Source of the DNA: Trinickia soli
GTDB lineage: Bacteria > Pseudomonadota > Gammaproteobacteria > Burkholderiales > Burkholderiaceae
Length of the DNA: 64,000 bases
Direction: 5' to 3'
Assembly: GCF_002879855.1 (NCBI RefSeq)
Contig: NZ_PNYB01000027.1
Span: 1 to 64,000 of the forward strand
This document shows, in pieces, positions 40,119 through 48,162 of this stretch; position 1 is the stretch's first letter; every line of letters begins with the position of its first letter. Below the pieces are notes generated by a model, which saw nothing but the letters and a program-made list of their open reading frames with translations, had not been told where the DNA came from and ran no database searches. Position numbers and translations under genes: made by a program.

Positions 40119-40186
40119 GACAGCGCTCGCCGCGCGCGCAGCGCAGGCGACGAACAGTGCGAATTCGCGAATGCGGCGCCCGGCAT
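40115..40186 (-). CDS. 23-codon leader ORF coupled to the aldolase
   Basis: ATG at 40186 is preceded, six bases away, by AAGGAG (40193-40198). The ORF encodes 23 residues starting MPGAAFANS and ends in TGA at 40117-40115, overlapping the aldolase ATG as ATGA. A candidate promoter lies about 65 bases upstream. The aldolase has no comparable ribosome site of its own, so translation of this short ORF probably drives aldolase expression. The peptide resembles nothing I know and has no run of a single regulatory amino acid. Confidence 0.45.
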   Translation of the reverse strand: MPGAAFANSHCSSPALRARRALS

Positions 40187-40250
40187 GTCTCGCTCCTTGG
40201 ATGATTGATGAGCCGGCCGCGTCGCTGCGCAGGCAAGCGGCTCCGACTCG

Positions 40251-40278
40251 ATCATACCCCGACAATAAGTTCGCTTAA
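40251..40278 (-). promoter_or_regulatory. Candidate promoter of the leader ORF-aldolase-Sel1 operon
   Basis: TTAAGC (40278-40273) and TATGAT (40256-40251) are 16 bp apart on the minus strand. Transcription would begin near 40244. Confidence 0.5.
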
Positions 40279-40376
40279 GCCGGGCGACACGCGTTTTCGC
40301 GCAACGCGCGGTCCATTCGCACGAGCGCAGCGGCGGGGCCGCTCCATGCCACGCGGTCTCGCTTGAGAAAAGGGGG

Positions 40377-40832
40377 CTAGCGGGCGCCGTCGCGCACGAC
40401 GTCGGCCCAGCAATTCGGCGTCTCGTAGAGCCGGACATGATGGAGTTGCAGATTCACGCCGTAATGGGCGTCGTAGACCTGCGAGAGCGTCTCGAACGCG
40501 ATCGCGGCCAGATGCTCGACCGTGGGAATGCGGTCGATGACGACCGTCTTGTGATCGGGCATCGACTGAAGAAACTCGCGCACGCGCGTGTCGCCTTCGA
40601 AGACGAGGAACGCATGATCCCAACGGCTCACGAGGTGTTCCATCGCGAGCGATTTGACGTCGGCGAAGTCCATCACCATCCCGCGATCCGGCGCGCCTTC
40701 GGTTTCTACAATCTCCCCGTGCAGCGTGATTTCGAGCACGTAGCGATGCCCGTGCAGGTTGCGGCACTGGCTGCGGTGGTCCGGAATGCGGTGGCCCGCA
40801 TCGAATTCGAGTTTTCGGGTAATCGTCAGCAC
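40377..40832 (-). CDS. queD: 6-carboxy-5,6,7,8-tetrahydropterin synthase QueD
   Basis: Converts 7,8-dihydroneopterin triphosphate to CPH4, the first dedicated step of 7-deazapurine (queuosine) synthesis. The 151-residue protein has the zinc ligands His14, His27 and His29 (FDAGH and NLHGH), catalytic Cys23, and the C-terminal ETPNCWADV. It is the last gene of queC-queE-queD, six bases after queE. Length is slightly above the 120-residue E. coli form but normal for this group. Confidence 0.95.
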   Translation of the reverse strand: MLTITRKLEFDAGHRIPDHRSQCRNLHGHRYVLEITLHGEIVETEGAPDRGMVMDFADVKSLAMEHLVSRWDHAFLVFEGDTRVREFLQSMPDHKTVVIDRIPTVEHLAAIAFETLSQVYDAHYGVNLQLHHVRLYETPNCWADVVRDGAR

Positions 40833-40838
40833 GGTAAG

Positions 40839-41471
40839 TCAGGGAATGTTCAGATACTTGTGGGTCTGCATCGACAGCCGCCAACGCGGATGACGCTTAC
40901 ACCAGTCGATGGCCAGCCGTGTGTTCAGCTCACGCGCCGGGCCGTCCATCGGCTGCACGAGAAAGTGCTCGAAGTCGAGTTCGGCATACTCGGACAGCCG
41001 TTGATTGTCCTGCGGCACGACGACCTTCAGTTCGTTCCCCTTGGTCACGACGAGCGGTGCGTCGGCCTTCGGACTCACGCATACCCAATCGATCGAATCG
41101 AGCACGGGCAACGACCCGTTGGTTTCGATCGCCACCTCGAAGCCCGCGCGATGCAGCGCGGCAACGAGCGGCTCGTCCATTTGCAACATCGGCTCGCCGC
41201 CCGTGCAAACGACGAAGCGATGCGCCTCGCCCGCGGGCCACAGCGAAGCGATGCGGTCGACGAGCGCGCCTGCATCCCGATACTTGCCGCCATTCTCGCC
41301 GTCGGTGCCGACGAAGTCGGTATCGCAAAAGCGACAGACCGCGCTCTCGCGATCTTCCTCGCGGCCTGACCACAGGTTGCAACCGGCGAACCGGCAGAAC
41401 ACGGCCGGGCGGCCCGCGTTCGCGCCTTCGCCTTGCAACGTGTAGAAAATTTCCTTGACCGCGTACGTCAT
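40839..41471 (-). CDS. queE: 7-carboxy-7-deazaguanine synthase QueE
   Basis: A radical SAM enzyme that rearranges CPH4 to 7-carboxy-7-deazaguanine. In 210 residues it has FYTLQGEGANAGRPAVFCRF, then the cluster cysteines Cys31, Cys46 and Cys49, a CX14CX2C arrangement known from Burkholderia-type QueE instead of CX3CX2C. CTGGEPMLQMD and AIETNGS are the SAM and substrate regions. Start ATG 41471 matches the family N-terminus MTYAVKEIFYTLQGEG. It lies between queC and queD. Confidence 0.96.
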   Translation of the reverse strand: MTYAVKEIFYTLQGEGANAGRPAVFCRFAGCNLWSGREEDRESAVCRFCDTDFVGTDGENGGKYRDAGALVDRIASLWPAGEAHRFVVCTGGEPMLQMDEPLVAALHRAGFEVAIETNGSLPVLDSIDWVCVSPKADAPLVVTKGNELKVVVPQDNQRLSEYAELDFEHFLVQPMDGPARELNTRLAIDWCKRHPRWRLSMQTHKYLNIP

Positions 41472-41542
41472 GCTGCGCCCGATTCGTCCAACTTCGTTAG
41501 TCAACGGCCCGCTTGGCTGGGGAACCCCGCCGCGTGGCGCTG

Positions 41543-42274
41543 TTACGCCGGCTGCGTGACTTTTTCGCCGGCGAGAAATGCCGCATAACCGCGTTTGCGC
41601 AAGCGGCAGGCCGGGCAATCGCCGCAGCCGAAGCCCCAATCGTGCAACTCGGCGCGTTCGCCGACGTAGCACGTGTGCGTCTCGACGCGTATGAGCTCGA
41701 CCAGCGCGTCGCCGCCCAACTCGCGCGCGAGTCTCCAAGTATCCGCTTTATCGAGCCACATCAGCGGCGTCTCGACCACGAAGCGACTGTCCATGCCCAG
41801 ATTGAGCGCGACTTGCAACGCTTTCATGGTGTCGTCGCGGCAGTCGGGATAGCCCGAGAAGTCGGTCTCGCACATGCCGCCGACGAGCGCCGATAAACCG
41901 CGCCGATAGGCGATCGCAGCGGCGATCGTCATGAACATCAGATTGCGGCCGGGCACGAACGTGTTCGGCAAGCCGTTCGCGGAGGCCTCGATCTGGATTT
42001 CGCGCGTCATCGCCGTGTCGCTGATCGACCCCAGCACGGACAGATCGATCATGTGATCGTCGCCAAGGCGCCCGGCCCACGCCGGAAACGTGCGCAGCAT
42101 CGCTTGACGCACCCCCTCCCGGCACTCGAGTTCGACACGATGGCGCTGACCATAGTCGAAACCCAGCGTCTCGACCGTTTCGTAACGATCGAGCGCCCAA
42201 GCAAGGCACGTGGTCGAATCCTGACCGCCCGAAAACAGCACGAGCGCGCCACGCTTAGCGTCTGTCCGAATCAC
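41543..42274 (-). CDS. queC: 7-cyano-7-deazaguanine (preQ0) synthase QueC
   Basis: Makes preQ0 from 7-carboxy-7-deazaguanine, ATP and ammonia. The 243-residue protein begins [20 protein letters not shown], containing the PP-loop SGGQDS, and ends with the zinc-binding cysteines in [14 protein letters not shown]. Start GTG 42274 agrees with relatives beginning at this position, and GGAG lies about nine bases upstream; the open frame running further upstream is not family-like. A terminator-like hairpin lies only 25 bases before this start. First gene of queC-queE-queD. Confidence 0.95.
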   Translation of the reverse strand: MIRTDAKRGALVLFSGGQDSTTCLAWALDRYETVETLGFDYGQRHRVELECREGVRQAMLRTFPAWAGRLGDDHMIDLSVLGSISDTAMTREIQIEASANGLPNTFVPGRNLMFMTIAAAIAYRRGLSALVGGMCETDFSGYPDCRDDTMKALQVALNLGMDSRFVVETPLMWLDKADTWRLARELGGDALVELIRVETHTCYVGERAELHDWGFGCGDCPACRLRKRGYAAFLAGEKVTQPA

Positions 42275-42298
42275 CGTAATAACTCCGTGGACGTGATC

Positions 42299-42326
42299 AA
42301 AAAGGGAAGGCACGCTCCTGCGTGCC
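42299..42326 (-). terminator. Terminator-like hairpin in the queC leader
   Basis: On the minus strand, a perfect 7-bp stem GGCACGC / GCGTGCC with a 4-nt loop (42326-42309) is followed by TTCCCTTTTT ending at 42299. It lies between tRNA-Phe and queC, 25 bases before the queC start, so transcripts entering from upstream may stop here. It could be an attenuator for queCED or the end of a short untranslated RNA. Confidence 0.65.
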
Positions 42327-42375
42327 CGTTGCGGTGCGGCGCCCGCCAGCGCGGCCGCACGGTGCTTGCAGTATA

Positions 42376-42422
42376 GGCCCCGCCCTGTCGGGCCGGGCTG
42401 CACGGCAGTTATACCGTGCAGC
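42376..42422 (-). repeat. Two further hairpins upstream of the queC leader terminator
   Basis: GGCCC (42376-42380) pairs with GGGCC (42390-42394). GCTGCACGG (42397-42405) pairs with CCGTGCAGC (42414-42422), a perfect 9-bp stem with an 8-nt loop. TATACT on the minus strand at 42375-42370 may be a -10 box. No preQ1 riboswitch core was recognised. Confidence 0.55.
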
Positions 42423-42490
42423 AGTGGGCACCCCTTCCCAATCGCCGCCTGAGTCCATGCCGATTCGCGGGTTCGGTGTGACGCCATGAG

Positions 42491-42523
42491 AAAAACCCCA
42501 AGAACCTTGCGATTCTTGGGGTT
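42491..42523 (-). terminator. Terminator of tRNA-Phe
   Basis: Perfect 11-bp stem AACCCCAAGAA / TTCTTGGGGTT (42494-42504 with 42513-42523), 8-nt loop, then a minus-strand T run. It lies about 10 bases downstream of the tRNA. Confidence 0.9.
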
Positions 42524-42532
42524 GGATACTGC

Positions 42533-42608
42533 TGGTGGCCTGGGGCGGAATCGAACCACCGACACGCGGATTTTCAATCCGCTGCTCTACCAACTGAGCT
42601 ACCGGGCC
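42533..42608 (-). tRNA. tRNA-Phe (anticodon GAA)
   Basis: A 76-nt cloverleaf with encoded CCA. The acceptor stem GGCCCGG pairs with the 3' CCAGGCC region, the D arm contains AGCTCAGTTGGTAGAGC, the anticodon loop is TTGAAAA (GAA) on a CGGAT/ATCCG stem, and the T arm contains GGTTCGATTCC. Promoter and terminator flank it, so it is an independent unit. Confidence 0.97.
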
Positions 42609-42621
42609 ACGAAGAAGCGAG

Positions 42622-42650
42622 AGTATAGCAAGGGGTTCGGCGTTGCTCAA
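42622..42650 (-). promoter_or_regulatory. Promoter of tRNA-Phe
   Basis: TTGAGC (42650-42645) and TATACT (42627-42622) have a 17-bp spacer on the minus strand, about 14 bases before the mature tRNA 5' end. Confidence 0.75.
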
Positions 42651-42694
42651 GTGCTTTTTTCGCCTGCATTTTCGCCGGCGCTTTCGCCCCGGCG

Positions 42695-43384
42695 TCACTC
42701 TCCTTTGTTCTTGCTCAGGTCGACGCCCAACTGCTTGAGCTTGCGATAAAGGTGCGTGCGCTCGAGCCCCGTTTTTTCCGCCACGCGCGTCATGCTGCCG
42801 TTCTCACGCGCCAGGTGATACTCGAAATAGGCGCGCTCGAATGCGTCGCGCGCATCGCGCAAAGGGATGTCGAACGAAATCGACGCTGTCTGCGGCACGG
42901 CCGGGCTCGTTGCCACGGCGTCCGCCGCGAGCATCGGTAGCGCCACGGCGGCCGCGACCGTCGCCACATTTGCGGGCGCCACGGCTTTTGCGGCCGCGGC
43001 ACCGATGGTCGGCGACGCGCTGCCGCGCGCGAGTCCCTGCTCGACGGCCTTCAGCAGCTTCTGCAGCGCGATCGGCTTTTCCAGAAAATTGAGCGCACCG
43101 ATCTTGGTCGCCTCGACGGCCGTATCGATCGTTGCGTGTCCCGACATCATGATGACCGGCATCGTCAACTGCCCCTGCGCGCCCCATTCCTTGAGGAGCG
43201 TTACACCATCGGTGTCAGGCATCCAAATATCGAGCAACACCAGATCGGGCGCCTGACGTTGGCGGTAGTCGCGCGCCTGCTGCGCGTTCTCCGCCACCTC
43301 TACGGCATGTCCTTCGTCGCTCAGGATTTCCGAAAGCAATTCCCGGATACCCATTTCGTCGTCTACCACCAGGATGGTCGCCAT
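42695..43384 (-). CDS. NtrX-like response regulator lacking the AAA+ domain
   Basis: A 229-residue regulator paired with the NtrY-like kinase (stop and start abut at 43384/43385). The receiver (residues 1-120) has VDDEMGI, the phospho-acceptor Asp in LLDIWMPDTDG and MMSGHAT. A Fis-type helix-turn-helix lies at the end (MTRVAEKTGLERTHLYRKLKQLG). Between them, where canonical NtrX has a sigma54-activating AAA+ domain, is an Ala/Val-rich linker of about 60 residues. It therefore cannot act as a sigma54 ATPase and should regulate sigma70 promoters or bind DNA only. NtrYX systems respond to nitrogen or redox state. Confidence 0.88.
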   Translation of the reverse strand: MATILVVDDEMGIRELLSEILSDEGHAVEVAENAQQARDYRQRQAPDLVLLDIWMPDTDGVTLLKEWGAQGQLTMPVIMMSGHATIDTAVEATKIGALNFLEKPIALQKLLKAVEQGLARGSASPTIGAAAAKAVAPANVATVAAAVALPMLAADAVATSPAVPQTASISFDIPLRDARDAFERAYFEYHLARENGSMTRVAEKTGLERTHLYRKLKQLGVDLSKNKGE

Positions 43385-45799
43385 TTATGCTGCCCTTGTC
43401 TGCGCTATTGCTTTTGTCGCACCCGGCGCTGCGCCGCCGTGGGAGGTCGTCCCCCCTGCGGGTGCAACGTCGTCTGCCAATTGCAGGAACAAAATCGAAA
43501 TCTGCGCGCCTTCGATTGCTTCGCCTGCTTTCACTCGATTCCGAATATCGATCCGTGCGCCGTGTTCGTCGACGATCTTCTTGACCATGGCGAGTCCGAG
43601 CCCCGTCCCTCTGGCTTTCGTCGTCACATAAGGTTCGAACGCGCGCGTGAGGATGCGGGCGGGAAAGCCCGGACCGTTGTCGGACACGGTCAGGCGAACC
43701 GCGACGCGCACTTTCCCCTGCGCGTCGGGATCGCCGTATTCTACTGTCTTGGTTTCGATGACGACACGCGGGGTCGCCACGTCCGCCACCGCATCTTGCG
43801 CATTTTGCAGCAGGTTATGGATGACCTGGCGCAATTGCGTGGCGTCGCCACGAATCACGGGCAGCGCCGACAGCTCGGCCTTGATCGCACTCTTGCCTTC
43901 TTCGACACCGTACAGGCCCAACACTTCCGCCACGAGATCGTTCAACTGCAGGTTCGCCAGAACGGCCGGCGGCGTACGCGCATAGTCGCGGAAGTTGTCG
44001 ACCATCTGCTTCATCGCCGAGACCTGATTGACGATCGTCGTCGCGCCGCGCTTGAGCACGTCGGCGTCGTGCGGCGAAAGCTTGTCGGCCAGTTTCATCT
44101 GCAGCCGCTCGGCCGACAGTTGAATCGGCGTCAGCGGATTCTTGATCTCGTGCGCAAGCCGCCGCGCCACCTCGCCCCACGCGGCCGAGCGCTGCGCCGA
44201 AATGACGTCGGAGATGTCGTCGAACACGATCACGTACCCGGCCGTCTGCGCTTCGTCGCCCGCTTCGGCCGGCGTAGTCGCCACGAGCCGCGAGCCGCGC
44301 ACGAGCAACGTGAGCGGCTCGGCTTCGCCGGGCACGGTCACCGCCACCTGCTGCTGCCAATGACCGCCGTCATCGACGACGCCCTCGCTGGCCGCCTCGC
44401 GATCGACAAATGACTTGCGCACGATCGCGGCAAACTCCGAGAGCACGCCGATATGCTCGAATGAAGCCCCCAGCATCGATTGGAACGGCTGCCGGAAAAT
44501 ACGCTCGGCGCCGCGGTTGGCCGTGGTCAACCGAAATTGCCGATCGAGCACGAACACGCCGGCCGTCAGGTTCGCCAGGATGCTCTCCAGATAGGCCTTC
44601 GAATGCTCGAGCGCAACCCGATTGCGCTCGACAGCCAGCCGCGCCTCCGACAACTGGCGCGTCATGGCATTGAACGATTGCGTGAGGAAGCCAAGCTCGT
44701 CGCGCGATTTGATTTCACGCTTCGGCGTGTAGTCGCCTTCGGCCACTTCCTTCGTGCCCTTGGCCAGCAGAAACAACGGCCGCGCCAGCTGATTGCCCAG
44801 CGCGAGCGCCAGCATCATCGCAATGAAGGTCGCAAGAAAGAGCGCGAGCGTCAGCGTGCCGATATACATTTTGCGCAGGCCGGTGCGGCCCAGCGCCTTC
44901 TCCTGATACTCGCGGTAGGCGCGTTGAACGGCGTCGGCATTGCGCGCAAGGCTCGGCGAGACCGGCTGCGTCAGTTGCAGAAAGCGCTCCGCGGGCTGCA
45001 GCAGCGACGTATTCGCATCGGGCACACGCACGACCACGCGCAGGCGCAGCGAGCCTTTCGCTCCCTTCGCGTGCGGGTCGCCGTCGACTTCACCTTCGAT
45101 GTTGGCGTAACCGCGGCCGCGCGCCTGCTCGAGCATGATCTGCGTCGGCAGGTCGTCAGGCAGCAGCGACGACGCAATGTTGCTCGACGCCTGTGCGACC
45201 ACGTGCAGATCGGGCGACGCGCCCGACACGCTGCGCACCGATTCGACGAGCATCGCATCCTGTATGCCGAACTGATCGCGCATGCGCAGCAGCGTAAGCG
45301 TCGTATTGTTCGGCGCCGCGCCGGCCAGTTGCTCGGCCACCACATGCGCCTTCGTCTGCAGGTCGGACAACGACGCCTCAAGCATGCCGCGCCCGAGGTT
45401 CAACCCTGAAGTCAACGCCGTTTCGACGTTGACGTCGAACCACGACTCGATACTGCGCGAGACGAACTGATATGACACCACATAGATGATCGTACCGGGC
45501 ACGACGCCCACCAGCGCAAAGAAAATCGCAAGCTTCGCAAGCAGCCGCGTGCCGAACTTGCCCTTGCGCAGCCGCGCGAGAATCATCACGACGAGCGCCA
45601 GCACGATCAGCAGGAACACGAGCGCCACGGCGATATTGGCCGCGTAGAGCCACGAGTAGTAGCGATCGAAGAATTCGGTATTGGCGCTGGCCGCCGCGAG
45701 CAGCACGAGCAGCAGCAACGCGGTGACGGCCACGGTGGAGACGATGACGCGGACCAGAATGCTGCTCAGGTCCGCTTTTCGACGCACGCTATTTAGCAC
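43385..45799 (-). CDS. NtrY-like sensor histidine kinase
   Basis: An 804-residue membrane kinase. Helices lie at about residues 15-40, 55-80 and 88-115, with a large periplasmic region to about residue 320 and another helix (IGTLTLALFLATFIAMMLAL). A HAMP domain (LARPLFLLAKGTKEVAEGDY), a PAS domain (VFVLDRQFRLTTANRGAERIF), the H box (LAHEIKNPLTPIQLSAERL) and ATPase motifs (SDNGPGFP, TGLGLAMVKKI) follow. It probably phosphorylates the adjacent NtrX-like regulator. The N-terminus overlaps the DUF4390 gene by 11 bases, forming an operon with rsmB. Confidence 0.92.
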   Translation of the reverse strand: MLNSVRRKADLSSILVRVIVSTVAVTALLLLVLLAAASANTEFFDRYYSWLYAANIAVALVFLLIVLALVVMILARLRKGKFGTRLLAKLAIFFALVGVVPGTIIYVVSYQFVSRSIESWFDVNVETALTSGLNLGRGMLEASLSDLQTKAHVVAEQLAGAAPNNTTLTLLRMRDQFGIQDAMLVESVRSVSGASPDLHVVAQASSNIASSLLPDDLPTQIMLEQARGRGYANIEGEVDGDPHAKGAKGSLRLRVVVRVPDANTSLLQPAERFLQLTQPVSPSLARNADAVQRAYREYQEKALGRTGLRKMYIGTLTLALFLATFIAMMLALALGNQLARPLFLLAKGTKEVAEGDYTPKREIKSRDELGFLTQSFNAMTRQLSEARLAVERNRVALEHSKAYLESILANLTAGVFVLDRQFRLTTANRGAERIFRQPFQSMLGASFEHIGVLSEFAAIVRKSFVDREAASEGVVDDGGHWQQQVAVTVPGEAEPLTLLVRGSRLVATTPAEAGDEAQTAGYVIVFDDISDVISAQRSAAWGEVARRLAHEIKNPLTPIQLSAERLQMKLADKLSPHDADVLKRGATTIVNQVSAMKQMVDNFRDYARTPPAVLANLQLNDLVAEVLGLYGVEEGKSAIKAELSALPVIRGDATQLRQVIHNLLQNAQDAVADVATPRVVIETKTVEYGDPDAQGKVRVAVRLTVSDNGPGFPARILTRAFEPYVTTKARGTGLGLAMVKKIVDEHGARIDIRNRVKAGEAIEGAQISILFLQLADDVAPAGGTTSHGGAAPGATKAIAQTRAA

Positions 45800-46382
45800 G
45801 TTCGGTCACCGTGAAGGTAAAGCGCTTCCAGTCGGAAGCGAGCGTCCAGTCGCGATTGTTGACCGCATCGACCTGAAACGGCTTGGGCATCAATGCGGTG
45901 TCGAGCTGCATGCGCACCGATGCCGTGTATGTTTCACCGGGCTGCACCTGATTGCGATCGATGACGTGCCACGAAGTGACGTGCTTGACGACCGCGAGCG
46001 CCTCGGCCAACGATGAAAATCCCTGCTGCAAGCCGCCGCTCGAGACGCGGTATTCGCGCGTCAGCGGTTGAAACGAGAGCCGCAGCGTTTGCGTAACCGA
46101 CACGGGCTGCGCATCGAACCAATACCAGCGTGGGCGCGTGAGGTCGAATTCGGTCGTGAAATAGAGCGGCACGCCTTTGTTGACGGCGTCCTCGAGGCTG
46201 CTGTTCAATTCGAAGTCGAAACGCGCATCGAGATTCCAGCCGCTGCCGTCGCCCTGCAGCGACGCACGCTGCACCGCAATCGTGTCGGCGCGCACAGGCC
46301 CCGCCGCAGCCAGGTAAACGGTCAGCCCGATCCAGAGCCAGGCCATGAGCCGAAGCGGAAAAAAGCGTTTGCTGATCGTCAC
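45789..46382 (-). CDS. DUF4390 exported protein
   Basis: A 197-residue protein of the DUF4390 family, with an N-terminal membrane segment or signal peptide (residues about 12-30) and a predicted beta-rich periplasmic body (DTIAVQRASLQGDGSGWNLD). Its place between rsmB and the NtrY-like kinase is conserved in Betaproteobacteria. Start GTG 46382 overlaps the rsmB stop as GTGA (46379-46382), a clear coupling signal. It may serve as an envelope component or accessory to the kinase; function unknown. Confidence 0.85.
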   Translation of the reverse strand: MTISKRFFPLRLMAWLWIGLTVYLAAAGPVRADTIAVQRASLQGDGSGWNLDARFDFELNSSLEDAVNKGVPLYFTTEFDLTRPRWYWFDAQPVSVTQTLRLSFQPLTREYRVSSGGLQQGFSSLAEALAVVKHVTSWHVIDRNQVQPGETYTASVRMQLDTALMPKPFQVDAVNNRDWTLASDWKRFTFTVTERAK

Positions 46383-47818
46383 CGTTTCTGAAAGCGCGCG
46401 TAGAAAAAACCGTCGTGGTCGTGGTCGATGTCGGCCCCGGTGCGCTCGAGCTGCCCGGCGCGCGTTCCGGTCGATACGGGAGCCGAGCATCCGGCTGTAG
46501 CGCCAAGACAAGTCGGCATCAATTGCCCGGGCGCGTCCAATCGTACCGCATCTTCATGGGCGCGTTCAAACCAGCGTGCCTGCTCCTCGCCTTCTTCGGG
46601 AAAAATCGAGCATGTGACGTACAGCAGCTCGCCGCCCGGGGCGAGCAACGGCCATAGCGCATCGAGGATGCGCCGCTGTTCGGCAACGAGCGCCGGGATA
46701 TCGGTGGTGCGCCGCAGCCAGCGCACGTCGGGATGGCGCCGGACGATGCCGGACGCCGAACACGGCACGTCGGCGAGAATGCGGTCGAAAGGCCGCCCGT
46801 CGTGCCATCGGGACGGATCACCCGCATCGCCGACAACCACTTGCGCCTTCAGCCCGAGGCGCGACAGATTTTCGTCGATGCGTGCCGCGCGCGCGGCATC
46901 CGATTCGAGCGCGACGAGTTCGACATCGGCCAGTTCGAGCACATGGCCCGTCTTGCCGCCCGGCGCTGCGCAGGCGTCGAGCACGCGCATGGCGTTGCGC
47001 GCGCCGAGCTGCTCGGCCGCTAGTTGCGCGCCCGCGTCTTGTACCGATACGACGCCTTGCGAAAACCCCGGAATCCGATCGACGGGCAGCGGGGCCGCAA
47101 GCCTGACCGCGTGCAGCCCGACCGTCGTGGCTGCGATCCCGTTTTCGTCGAGCGTCCGCAGGTAGTCGGCCACGGTCGTGCGCCGCGCATTCACGCGCAA
47201 CGTCAGTGGGCCGGGTTCGTTGCCGGCGGCAAGGACACGCTCCCAGGCCTCGGGCCAAGCGCGCCGAACCGCCTCGATCCACCAGGACGGGTAGCTCCAT
47301 GCCGAGACGGCGTCGGCTTGCGCCTTCGACAGCCAGACCTCGCGCTCGCGCAAAAAGTTGCGCAGAACGGCATTGACGAGGCCTTTGGCGAACGCGCACT
47401 CGCGGCGTGCGCCGATGGCGTTCACCGCTTGATCGACGACCGTATAAGGTGCGTACGCCGCGGTTGACGTGTCGTCGGCCAACAGCGCGAGCGCGCAAGC
47501 CAGCATATTGCCGACGTGCGCGGGCGGCGCCTTGCGCACGAGTTGCGCGACCAGCCAGTCGGCCATGCCGAGCCGTCGCAGCGTGCGATAGGCGATGTCC
47601 TGGATTGCGCCGCGCGCGAGCATCGCGCTTGCCGCGGGCATCGACGCCAGCCCGGCGGCCAGCGCGGCCGGCAACGCCCTGCCTCCTCGCACCGCGCCGA
47701 CGGCAACTGCTGCGCCGTCGAGAGCGAAGCCGAGCGAATCGGGGGCGAGGTGCGACCGGGCGAAATGTTCGGTGCCGGCTTTCGGCGCCGAACGGCGGGA
47801 AGAGGTAGATCGAGTCAT
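46379..47818 (-). CDS. rsmB: 16S rRNA m5C967 methyltransferase RsmB
   Basis: A 479-residue methyltransferase with an N-terminal NusB-like RNA-binding domain (residues about 45-180) and a Rossmann catalytic domain. SAM motif I is VLDACAAPGGKTGHVLE, and the two cysteines are in DVPCSASGIVRRHPD and VTCSIFPEEG. RsmB methylates C967 of 16S rRNA. Start ATG 47818 fits the family; in-frame extension upstream has no similarity. It leads the rsmB-DUF4390-ntrYX operon. Confidence 0.95.
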   Translation of the reverse strand: MTRSTSSRRSAPKAGTEHFARSHLAPDSLGFALDGAAVAVGAVRGGRALPAALAAGLASMPAASAMLARGAIQDIAYRTLRRLGMADWLVAQLVRKAPPAHVGNMLACALALLADDTSTAAYAPYTVVDQAVNAIGARRECAFAKGLVNAVLRNFLREREVWLSKAQADAVSAWSYPSWWIEAVRRAWPEAWERVLAAGNEPGPLTLRVNARRTTVADYLRTLDENGIAATTVGLHAVRLAAPLPVDRIPGFSQGVVSVQDAGAQLAAEQLGARNAMRVLDACAAPGGKTGHVLELADVELVALESDAARAARIDENLSRLGLKAQVVVGDAGDPSRWHDGRPFDRILADVPCSASGIVRRHPDVRWLRRTTDIPALVAEQRRILDALWPLLAPGGELLYVTCSIFPEEGEEQARWFERAHEDAVRLDAPGQLMPTCLGATAGCSAPVSTGTRAGQLERTGADIDHDHDGFFYARFQKR

Positions 47819-47886
47819 CGGCAGGGGAAACGTCACGCGACGCTTTACATCCAGCGCTTGGCGTTGAAATCCGGCAGGGGGACCGC

Positions 47887-48129
47887 TTACTGTGCCGCGT
47901 GGGACAAGTTGCATATTGTACCGCGCGGCACGAATGCCGGCCGGGTGGGCAGAATCCGGATAAGGCCGCGTTCGACATCGTCCCGCACGATCGAGTGCGG
48001 CAACACCGAAATGGCATGCCCCGCCGATCCCCATTGCAGGCCAAGCCGGCGTTGTGCATCACGCATGCGCCCGGGTACATGCTGATCACCGGTCTGCTCA
48101 ACACCGACTACGCCGTGATCTAGCGCCAA
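47887..48129 (-). pseudogene. Possible remnant of a LysR-type regulator (effector domain)
   Basis: An 80-codon minus-strand frame ends in a stretch like the C-terminal effector domain of LysR regulators (AISVLPHSIVRDDVERG, then LIRILPTRPAFVP), matching the usual G-hydrophobic-LP...LV..D...G.L...LP pattern. There is no upstream DNA-binding domain, no ribosome site, and the preceding bases do not continue the family. A decayed fragment is the best reading; chance similarity is possible. Confidence 0.4.
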
Positions 48130-48162
48130 AGCAAGGAAAGGCGGGCTGCGCCGGACGATCGG

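Noticed and set aside
42275-42490. preQ1 riboswitch in the queC leader
   Set aside because: No A-rich preQ1-I tail or other recognisable aptamer core; only generic hairpins and a terminator were found.
42491-42608. tRNA-Phe as an integration site for a genomic island
   Set aside because: No integrase gene and no duplicated tRNA 3' end were seen nearby; core genes continue on both sides.
47899-48123. Plus-strand 74-codon ORF opposite the LysR-like fragment
   Set aside because: No ribosome site or family resemblance; the minus-strand frame has the only recognisable pattern.
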